In this document: piece after piece, positions 45,421-55,418 of the stretch
Layout: each line of letters begins with the position of its first letter
How positions within the stretch are numbered: the first letter of the stretch is position 1
DNA from: Eustoma russellianum
Taxonomy: Eukaryota > Streptophyta > Magnoliopsida > Gentianales > Gentianaceae
NCBI GenBank assembly: GCA_036186865.1
Contig: AP025041.1
Span: forward strand, 40,699,824 to 40,763,823
Direction: 5' to 3'
DNA length: 64,000 nt
Notes under the pieces: generated by a model
What the model saw: only the letters and a program-made list of their open reading frames with translations
What the model was told of the DNA's origin: nothing
Databases searched by the model: none
Made by a program: the position numbers and the translations under genes

Positions 45421-47540
45421 TACTTTCCTGGTGGCAATGTGGTGAGAGTCCATGTTTGATTAGCTTCTAGAGCAGCCAATTCCAAGGACATGGCCTGCTG
45501 CCAGTGCATTGAACTAGCTGCCTGCTGATATGACATAGGCTCTTGCTGCAAACTAAGATTAAGAACATATCTTTTGAATTTAGGAGTTAACTTATCAAAA
45601 GAGTGATAATGTTCAATGGGATAGGTTACAGATAACAAATCAGAAGATGTGGTGGTGTTGTTGCAATAATAGTCCTGTAAGTAAGATGGTTGCTTTCTAA
45701 TTCTTGAGGTGCGTTGGTCATGGTTTGGTGAGGGCAGGCCAGGATCAGATGGTGACGAAGAATGAGAGGCAGACTGAGGAGAGTCAGACTCATGGCATGA
45801 TGAAGGCAGTTGGTCTTCATTTCTGAAGACCAAAGGAATGTCAAGTGTAATAGAAGGTTGTTGTGCTGAGGCTGACGAGGATGCTTCTAAGGAATGGGAA
45901 GGTGATGAAGAGGAAGAAGGAACAGAGGGAGAAGGAGTATTATTAGTGATATCAGTAGAAGAATATGATCTGGATAAGATTCTATAGTAGTTAAACTTGG
46001 CTGTGAAAAGAAAGGAATTATGGGTTGATTAGGTTCTGGCGCAAATGCAGAAGAGATGATTGAAGGATCAGAATATGGAAAACGTGTTTCAATGAATTGC
46101 ACATTCCTGGATATGAAAATGTCTTTTGTAGTCAAGTTTTGCAATATATAGCTTTTTGTTGTAGATGAAATGCCAGAAACAAACATGGTACACCTCTGGG
46201 GGCAAACTTGTGGATGTTTTGTGTGGTATTATATGCATATGCAAGCATCCAAATACTTTGATATGTTGGTAGGTCAGGATCCATTGAAAGAGAATTTTAT
46301 GAGGAGTTTTATGAGACAGAAGATGTGTTGGTATAAGGTTTATGAGGAATACAACATGTGATACAGCAAAGCCCCAGTAAGAGGAAGGCAACTGGGCTTG
46401 GAACTTCAGAGACCTGGCTATTATCAGTATGTGTTGATGCTTTATCTCTACTATGCCATTTTGCTGTGGGGTGTAAACACAGCTGGTCTGGTGTACAACG
46501 CCACAATGCATATAAAAGTCAGACATTTTAAATTCTGGGGCATTGTCACTTCTTATGACCTTTATCTTCTTATTAAACTGACTTTGTGCATAGGTACAGA
46601 AACTTTGCAGAATATGTCTGATTTCAGATTTAGATTTCATCAAATACAACCAAGTATACCTACTACAATCATCAACAATGGTAAGAAATTATTTCTGAGA
46701 GTACAAAGTGAGGTGCCTATTAGGCCCCCATACATCCACATGAATCAAATCAAAGGGATTAGCAGAAACAGAAATAGAAGTTGGAAATGGTAGTTTTTTC
46801 AGTTTTGCCAAAGGACAAATCGTACAGAGATCATCAGGGCTACCAGCTGGGACTGAAGCATCACATCTTTGAATCTATTTCATTCTATAAGTTGAGGGAT
46901 GTCCTAACCTATAATGCCATAGATGGATGGTGAAGCAAGTGATGCAGCAGAAAGGCCAACAGAATTTTGTTGATATGCATCACCATTCAAATAGTAAAGG
47001 CCATGTGACAATTTAGCTGAACCAATCATCCTCTTGGATAATTGATCCTGAATCAAGAAACAAGCACCAGAGATTTGGATAAGTATTTTGGGATTGGATG
47101 CTAGCTTGCTTAACGAAATCAGATTATAGGCAAATGAGGGCACAAAAAGAACGTCTTGTAATATAAGCAATGAGTTAATGTTTATAAAACAAATATGAGT
47201 GGCTGAGACAGAAAGATTATTTGGAAGGTTTATAGTGATATTATCTGGGTTTGACAGATGAAAAGAAAGTAAGATTAGATGCAATATGATCAGTAGCTCC
47301 AGAATTTAAAATCCAAGTGCTTAAAACGTTAGTTTCAGAATTAACTTTGTCCTTACCAACTTGGGCAGATAGTACAGTACCCTGGACTACACGCATGTTC
47401 CCTTCCTGACCATCTTCACTCCTGCTCATCCAATTCATCAATTTCTGGTTCTGCTGAGGAGTAAGCACCAATGACTGTATATTCTTGACAGATTGAGCCT
47501 CCTGTGATTCGTCTACTTCCAATTCTACTGTCTTGCTCAA
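45421..47540 (-). pseudogene. Copia-7 protease, integrase and linker
   Basis: The protease (47241-47540) reads STWILNSGATDH, with Asn where the catalytic Asp of DSG belongs. The pre-integrase domain is at 46904-47284 and is followed by a gap in frame. The integrase (46089-46649) has IKVIRSDNAPEFK and TPQQNGIVEIKHQH. The linker (45420-45900) is Ser/Pro-rich and contains LQDYYCN. The frames overlap and shift at least three times. Confidence 0.85.
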
Positions 47541-47546
47541 ATTTTT

Positions 47547-48581
47547 CTAACTTATGGGCTTATAGACGGGGGGGGGGGGGGAACCGTGCTTCTTGTAGCA
47601 CCTATCAATAGTATGTTCAAGCAACCCACAGTAGGTGCACACAAACCGTCTACTATTCTCATTACCAATTCTGCCACCTCCCTTTCTATAACCTTGGCCT
47701 CTGCCAATGAATGCCACAAAACCATTAGTTGGTTGTCCTTCCATTGCCAAAGCAGTGGGGTTATTATCAAAAGAACCAACACACTTATCGGCCAACACCT
47801 TCCTTTCAAACTTCAAAGTCATAGAAAACGTAGTATTTATGTCTAGCAAGGGTGTAACAACAAATACCTGAGATTTGACCAGTTCAAAACTATCATTGAG
47901 GACTTTTACAAACTTAATCACATAGTCACTTTCTACAAATCTTCTCATCTTAACACTTACATCACATACACAACCCCTACAGGTACACAAAGGAATTGGT
48001 CTTATAGCCATTAATTCTTCCCATACAATTTTGAGCTTGGTGAAATACTCACTTACACTTAGTGCATCCTGCTTGATGCCATAAAATGTCTTCACTATGT
48101 CTGATAGTCTAAAGGGGTCAGTACTTCCATACCTTAAGCGCAGATCGTTCCAAGCATCATGCGTACTATCACACCACATAATGTTTTGTGCAATAGATTG
48201 TGACACTGAATTCATCATCCAGGACTGCACCATGGTGTTCACCTGTCTCCAGATAGGATATTGCGGATCTGTAATGGAAGGTTTTTCAATTGTTCCGTCT
48301 ATGAAACCGATTTTGTTTCTGCCTACCAACGCCATCTCAAATGCTCTACTCCAGGTATAATAATTGTGAGAATTCAGCGGTGGTTGTGCGAGCACAATGA
48401 CTGGAAAGTCATTAGGATGTAGATAATAGGGATTTTGTAACGGATTATGCACAGGAACCTTTGATACTCGATCCTGATCACGATTTCCTCTTGATCTAAA
48501 TACAACATTCTGTACAGAACTGTCATTCAGCGGATTTTGAATGACTTTGGAATTTGCAGGATTAACATTTTGGGAGGTCAT
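47547..48581 (-). pseudogene. Copia-7 gag, nearly intact
   Basis: The start chosen is the ATG at 48581 (MTSQNVNPANSK); a longer open frame upstream lies in the leader. The gag-3 domain NPYYLHPNDFPVIVLAQPPL and NKIGFIDGTIEKP are present. The core has FVESDYVIKFVKVLNDSF, and a complete CCHC knuckle CTYCGLLEHTIDRCYKKHG lies near the C-terminus. The frame ends at 47547. A 14-base G run (47568-47581) just before the end encodes prolines on minus and is a likely slippage site separating gag from protease. Confidence 0.85.
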
Positions 48582-48678
48582 CTTAAACAACAAAAAAATG
48601 GGAACACAACAACGACGACAGAACGAATCACAGGTAGAAGGCAATATGTCAAACAAAGAAATTAGACGAAGTAGATTC

Positions 48679-48690
48679 GCTCTGATACCA
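48679..48690 (-). promoter_or_regulatory. Copia-7 primer-binding site
   Basis: TGGTATCAGAGC on minus is directly next to the 5' LTR start at 48691. Confidence 0.92.
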
Positions 48691-49198
48691 TGTCAAAATC
48701 AACAAAATCACTTGAACAAAGCTAGGATGAATCGAGAGAGAAAAAGGAAACTCAAAAAATGGGGATGAATTTTATTGATTGGAGCGTAACTGCTCTCTCT
48801 ACTCAATTCAGCTGTTAGAAAACTGTTTTATACAGTTGCTCAGCGAGAATGAAAAGAACTAATACAATTTTACAGTAATGACCTTCAGAGTAAGAATGTC
48901 TATCTTAATAATACAAGGGTATTTTTGTAACTTCACTATATTTAAACCGCTTCCCGCTACTACTACTTCTTACTTCTTCCTTGTTCTGCGCTGCTTCTTC
49001 CACTCTCCAGCCTGCATCTTGTTTGGTCCACCCACGTGACCACTTTATCACTCCTGTACTTAACCGCAATTATACAGTGCTCATGTGTTCAACACTTCCT
49101 GAGCTGAATTGCATCGCTCAACATTTCTGTTCATCCGCACTTCTCCTTCAGTTACCGTAGTCTTCTTGCCATTCTTTATATCCTTGCTGCCTTCAACA
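48691..49198 (-). repeat. Copia-7 5' LTR (508 bp)
   Basis: It is nearly identical to 43539-44013 apart from the extra 33 bp near 49091-49125 and scattered substitutions. Confidence 0.93.
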
Positions 49199-49604
49199 AC
49201 TATTCTTGAAAAAGATTCTTGAGGAGACCAATCCTTAGGGTTGTGTACCAGACACTTGTTACAATGGTGGTACTTGCGCCGAGCCTTGCAAGTGTGTTTA
49301 TGGAGATTGCATGACTACGGGAACTGACTAAACCATTTCAGATCCTCTTGTCCGAAGATGGTGGATCGTTTACGGGGCCATCAACGTTTTTTCTGTCATA
49401 TGTTTCATCACTGCTTTATGCTAGCATAAACTCAGAGGAAACATGTCTAGCGGAGATAAAGTTGTTTTATCTCTAATAGATGCAAAACTATTGATGGACG
49501 AAAGAATGGTCCAACATTTTAGGACCAGAATATCTGAATTGGGGACAAAGGAGAAGGTTCATCCCTTCATCAGTGTTGCTGTCGAAGTGTTCAGGGTATA
49601 TTTG
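49199..49604 (+). pseudogene. Locus K copy C, middle part with cysteine-rich remnant
   Basis: It resumes copy C after Copia-7. The frame 49242-49331 keeps all six cysteines of the copy A peptide with the same spacing and only four residue differences in this stretch, then the same TAA. Upstream, a TGA (TCTTGAGGAG) and a one-base insertion near 49230 break the connection to any leader peptide. It is interrupted by LARD-1 after ATTTG (49600-49604). Confidence 0.7.
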
Positions 49605-52559
49605 TGTAGCGACCCGTTCCGAGCCCTAGTACTCGAAACGACTCACCCGCCGTATCTCACTAAGGAGAATACAAGGCGTCGATACAAATCAATTATGCGT
49701 CATCATAATAACGTAAATCGATATCAGCGGAAGTCATGAACTAAAACCCTCGATTAAATAATCATTATCGTTAATACAAATGTCTAGAAAATCTAAATCG
49801 ATACACTGGTTACATGTAGATAACCACTAATCTCCAAAATACATAAAACTCGATATCGAAATAGCTGTCTCAACTAACCCTCAAAAGTCTTTTATAAATA
49901 TCCTTAGTCTCGAAATATCCCGTCTCGATCTTCTACGGTATACCAACTTCTGTGTAAGCATACACTAACTTCTCATGCCTGCAAAACTGGTGAGTGGTGG
50001 TGTGAGCCAAAATCAACGGGCTCAGTAAGCAACCTACACATACTTGTTATAGAAATCATACATGCAGAAGCAAATACAAATAACCTTTATAGTTAACATA
50101 CATGTTCTTAGTCCACAAATTATTTCACTTAATTATCTTAATAGTTAACACTTTAAAAACACAAAATAAATAATTCATCAGCTCCATCTCAATTACCGTG
50201 ATGCATGCTCTTCTCAAATATGACATACGCAACAAACAAATAATCACATAACAAAGAAGAGAACAATACATACCAATGAAATATATAAACTGCAGAAGGT
50301 AAGTCACTCCACATAATAATGCGCAACTTCATGATGCATGTTCCTTCTCACTATCGTGTCACACGCAACCACATCATTATCACACACAAGATGTTCCTTT
50401 CTTTTTCATGATATGCTATGTATGACCTGGGTCCTACTCTTCGCTCCGTAACGTGGAGTCAGCGGACATCGCTCCGTAACGTGGAGTCAGCGGACAACGC
50501 TCCGTAACGTGGAGTCAGCGGACAACGCTCCGTAACGTGGAGTCAGCGGGCATCGCTCCGTAACGTGGAGTCAGCGGACAACGCTCCGTAACGTGGAGTC
50601 AGCGGACAACGCTCCGTAACGTGGAGTCAGCGCCCCGAAGGGATGCAATGCAATGCACGTGCCATGAATGCTCCACACACATAATCTATGATCCGGCGTA
50701 TCCATGCTCCTATATATACTCGCGCCCATACACGTGCATATATACTTACATGTATACCCCCATTTTATTACGGTGTATTCATATTCATACCTATATCCGG
50801 TTCATGTGTACACACATAGCTCACATATACACACAACTTGCGTATAGAGAAAATCCAATTACAGATATGCAGCAAACAACACACTGATGCATGATAAACA
50901 TAACAAGCACAAATAGACCACTTACCTGACCAAAAGCCATGTATATTGCTTATAACCGCCACGGATCAGCCTAAGACCAACACATATTTCATCAAATACG
51001 ATTTTTATATAAAGCTAATTTATATTCGTAACAATACAAACATTACTTTATATTATATTCGCTTAACAATACATTAATATTTTATTGTGTATCCACCTTT
51101 AGACCACTGTCCATGAATGGACAGTGGACCTCCAAGTATTAGCGATTAGCACCAAAAGAAAAGAAACAACCATCACATATTATGTAATATATGCTAGCAC
51201 GCACAAAACAAAATCACATCACTTTATTCTTATTTTTTTTTTCCTCTGTTCATAATTTCGGCAGCAGGTTTCTTTTTTTTTTTTTGTCTCTTCGATACAA
51301 CTTTGGCAATAACTGGAAGGGTATAACATGTATATCAATCATTTGCATGTTTCAAATATCTTGATTTTTCTTTTAATTTATTTATTTTTAAACATGCTGA
51401 CCCACAGCCCTCAAGAAAACGTCTCATTATATACATATTTACATATTCAATTGATACATAGGCAATCCGCAAACAAGTTTGCACACATAATAACTAGAGG
51501 GGAGAATTGACATCGTTGCAAGTGAGAACTATTAGCTGTGTATCACCCGAATTTATAGGCTTCACATAAGAGAAGTAGGAGCTGGTCTGAACAACCAGGA
51601 CAAGTAGAAACTTAGAAAGAAAAAAAACAAGCATTGTTTCAGCCATTTGTGGGAGTACAAATAAAATTTGGAGAAGACTAAAGCATAGAAGGTGAGGTTT
51701 CTTTCTTGTGAGGGTTGCATTTTCTTCTCTGGAATTTTCATATCTAAGGAATTTGAATGAGACCAACTATGCTTGGGTTCCGTGCTTCATATGGAATATA
51801 CCTTTAAGGAAAAGGAATATAGGAACGTAAGTGTCTGATAAGGAATTTGGCCGATAAGAATTGATTTCCTGTGTCATAATTTACGGCTTACTCCTCTAGT
51901 CTTTCAACCTCATAATCTTTGTATAATTACAGTACATATGTATAAGGAATCAACAATCTGTGCAACGACAAATAAATCATGTACGATCCGATTTGATACA
52001 AAAATAGTATAATAACGTTAGAAAAACATAACAAATATAATAAGGGTACTTGCCTCATATCTCGGTTATACATACTCGCAAAGAACGGGATGAAGAACGG
52101 ACCAAAAATTATTGTTTTTGTCACTTGAAGGCTGCGACAAGCTTTGAATCTTGAAGAATAGAGGGCCGGCAGTTTTGGGGAATTTATGGAGGCTGCCTTT
52201 CTCAATTCTTTTTCGGCAGAATTGTTTTTGTTGCTATGGCTGCCGTTGATGAGAACCATCGTGGGATATTTAGGTTATGTGTGTATAGATATAGATGGTT
52301 TAGGTAGGTAAAATCCTAAGATATTTAGGTTATCCTATTCTAATATGATTTGAATTTGTAATTTGATTTAGCTTTATCTATTTACTTCCTAATCATATTA
52401 GGATTCTAGTTTTTTTAAATTTTGTCTTCCTTTATTTTCTTTTCCTTTTCCTTTTTTTTTGCCGTGTGTGTATCATATATGTGTGTATACACTACATATC
52501 TATTATATTATGTGTTACATGTGTGCATGTGCATGGCATGCAAGACGCGGGTCATAACA
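49605..52559 (-). repeat. LARD-1 3' LTR
   Basis: It is 2955 bp and differs from the right LTR at only a handful of positions by eye. It contains seven 28-bp tandem repeats (50442-50632), an 11-bp-stem hairpin (51104-51127) and small open frames that are identical in the other LTR but have no features of genes. Confidence 0.95.
50442..50632. repeat. 28-bp tandem array, seven units (left LTR)
   Basis: Units begin at 50442, 50470, 50498, 50526, 50554, 50582 and 50610 (the last is partial). Each contains CTCCGTAACGTGGAG, an inverted-repeat core, followed by TCAGCGGACAA. The units are almost identical. Confidence 0.95.
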
Positions 52560-55418
52560 TTCATCCTCCCTTATAATAAGTTTCGTCCTCGAAACTTGCG
52601 TATGGCGTAATCAATGACTTAGTATAGTTCTACTTGATCCACTTACCTAGATAGTGACCGTACTAAATATCCATTGTGTATTCCGATATGTTAACAATTA
52701 TACTTTCATATCGTAGGCTATGGCCTCAAAATCATTCTTTGTACCCAATAAGGTAGTTTCTAAGTCCATTGTTCTCTTGCTTATATTTAAGATCATAACC
52801 TATATTCTTAAAATTCTAAGATCAACTTAGGGGTATTGTCATCATACCAGAGGTTCCATATCTCAGCCATCGGTTTATGACGTACTTATATATGCGGCCA
52901 TCAGCAGCCTTTTAAAATCAGTTCTTAGGTGTACTATAATCTTTAACTTAATTCTCTATAATTAGAACCTATAAACTTTTATTTACACTACTTGACGTGT
53001 ATTACTCATCTTTTTGCGATCTACAATTTCGTACTCTTAATTCATTATCTCAGATTCATCTCCTAGTTACATGAATTCCAAAATATCCATCAAGTCCTTT
53101 GATGTATTAATCGTTACACTTCATGAATATAGAATCAAGTCCTCGAAAACAATTCTTATATACTTACGAACTAGTTCTATGATCAGGTACTTACTTTTCT
53201 CGGAAATATCATCAACAACCTAATATACGAAGTACGTGTATGGACATGTTTTTTTTTCTTTAAAAGGCAAGTAGCTTATGTAGTTATAATTTGGAATATG
53301 GCTTCAACTGTTCTAAATAATATACCTTCTGATTTTTGTAAACACAAAATCTAAAGTATCATGTATTTGTTTTCGCAATGTGGTGTCTCAAATGATTATT
53401 TATAAAACTATCGTATAACTTGGTCGCAAAAGTATTATAGTTAAAACTACTTTAAAACAAATGAGACACAACAATCGTAAAATTTCTTTTTACGAAACGA
53501 TTTGAACACGGTGTCTTTTTCTTTACAACGAAATATATATTATGAAACCTATGTGTTGTTTTGCAAAATACAACAATTGAACACCCAGCAAGTGTGAAAG
53601 TTTCATCAAACAATTTGAATAAGGTACCGTTCTTTTTCAAAAATAAGTACATATATTTGAAATTTTTTCTGCTTCACAAAATTTAAATAAGTTCATTGAT
53701 AGCAGATAAATATCTTCAAAAGCATTTAAGTGTAAAATGCTTACAATATCGATAGTTGGCAAAAAGAATTATTTTAGCAAAATAAATATAGCTAAATCAA
53801 AGTTTGAGAAATACAAGAGATATAAATATATCGTTCTTCGAAAACGTCAACGTTTAAAATATATCTACTTTTACGAGTTGTCAGAGTAGTTGAAATTTCA
53901 TTATGTTGATATACAAGTTCGGAGAGTAATATACTAAAAAATTGAGACAGGTTGCAACATTTAGGAGGAAAAATCTTTGAAATACATTTGGAGTACAAAA
54001 TAATATGTCTTGGTGTACGTACTTATACGAAAACGTTTAGCTACTAGAAAAAAAAATAATAGTCCAATACTTCGTATAATTTTTCTAGGTCACCCCTTAG
54101 GGTCAAATGGAAAATCCACCTATGTACCGTTTCTTATAAATCTTTAACTTAATTTGTTCAATCCTAGTATTGCACACTAAATATTAAGCGACTCAAGGTG
54201 TTATAGTTCACCATGCTTCCGCGCCACTCCGATTCACCGTACTTCTTTACTTGGCTGTTTCAACAGCTGATTTAACCTTAATTAGATCTCACCAAAAAAA
54301 ACAACTACTACTTGTTCGTACTTACCCTATTTCAATTCAAACCTACTTGATACATCAGTACTTATGCATTCCTAGGAGTCAACACTTAACCCAAATGTGT
54401 AATGATTCGTCATTCTACTGTACTTATTTTAGTAGTTCTCACTTATCACTATCAATCAGTATCCCTATAGGACTAATATATTCGGCCTATTTGATACTCT
54501 AAAATTCAACATATTAATCGTAACTATAAACCCCTTTATACGACAGTCTTTGCTACACTCTACGGATCATAACGCTAATAAATCCTTTCTTAGTCTCTAT
54601 CATTCTGCTATAAATCATTGCTTAGGAACTACGGTCCCAACTTAGACCTAGTCACGTTCGGACACTACTGTTAAAGTAAGGGCATGAACCTGCTTCATTT
54701 ATCATAATGGTACCGGGTTTGTAGGGGGTCAGATCTAAGAAATTATACAAATGATTATAGTCAGCACTTAGGTAAGGCAAATAATCCGGAGTCATATGGA
54801 GTGCCCTAGGTATACGTGGGCGCATCCTTTTTTATATCATCACTTAGGTCTAATGTCATCACTTATTTTTTTTAGAATCGATACCCAATATTATCATTTC
54901 CTACGTCTAAAATCATTACATACTTCTAAGTTCAATGCTTAGAATATAATCACGGCTTATGAATAAGATCAGTGGTTATGTTCAAATCATCACCTGATGT
55001 CCATATCACCACTTAATTTCTAAATCCGATATTTCGAATCGTCATTCCTTAAGTCTCAAATCGAAACCTACGGGCAATGTCATCACTTAACTACCAAAAT
55101 CACGTCTTATTTCCAAATCATACTTACTATATAATCGGCGTCTATGTCTAAAATTAATGCTTAAGTTGAAGATCAGCTCTTAATCAATATCGTCGCGTAT
55201 GTCTAAAATCGTGACTTACGAGTAGGATCATCGCTTAATTTCTAAGGTCACGTTTTATTCCCAATAACATGCTCAATATATAATCGTTGCTTACGAATAA
55301 AAATCGGTACTTAAGTCTAAGATCGTGACTTAGGGACAAAATCGTAACTTAATCTCTAATATCATAGCCTAAATTTTATGCTTCCGCCGTGGATCTAAAG
55401 CCATGCTCTGATACCAAC
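52560..55418 (-). other. LARD-1 non-coding interior
   Basis: This is 2.86 kb without any recognisable protein. On plus, the part from about 54690 to 55390 is a degenerate array of short phrases such as AAATCGTGACTTA, CATCACTTA and TCTAAAATC recurring every 20-30 bp. A primer-binding site is at its right end and a purine tract at its left end (minus-strand sense). Confidence 0.8.

Larger units (their letters stand above)
43539..49198 (-). mobile_element. Copia-7: Ty1/copia element inserted in locus K copy C
   Basis: This is a minus-strand element of 5.7 kb. The 3' LTR is 43539-44013 and the 5' LTR is 48691-49198, both with TGTCAAAATC ... CTTCAACA as read on plus. The TSD ACTAT is at 43534-43538 and 49199-49203. 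Removing the element restores sequence colinear with copy A. The coding order on minus is gag, protease, integrase, RT and RNase H, with several frameshifts. Confidence 0.95.

Noticed and set aside
50442..50632. CRISPR-like regular array
   Set aside because: The units are contiguous 28-bp tandem repeats without unique spacers, lie inside a plant LTR and are duplicated in the other LTR. This is a minisatellite.
50621..50887. Identical small ORFs in both LARD LTRs (88, 110 and 90 codons and others) as candidate genes
   Set aside because: Their identity between LTRs is explained by the LTR duplication itself. They are short, overlap on both strands, and show no domain, signal peptide or conserved motif.
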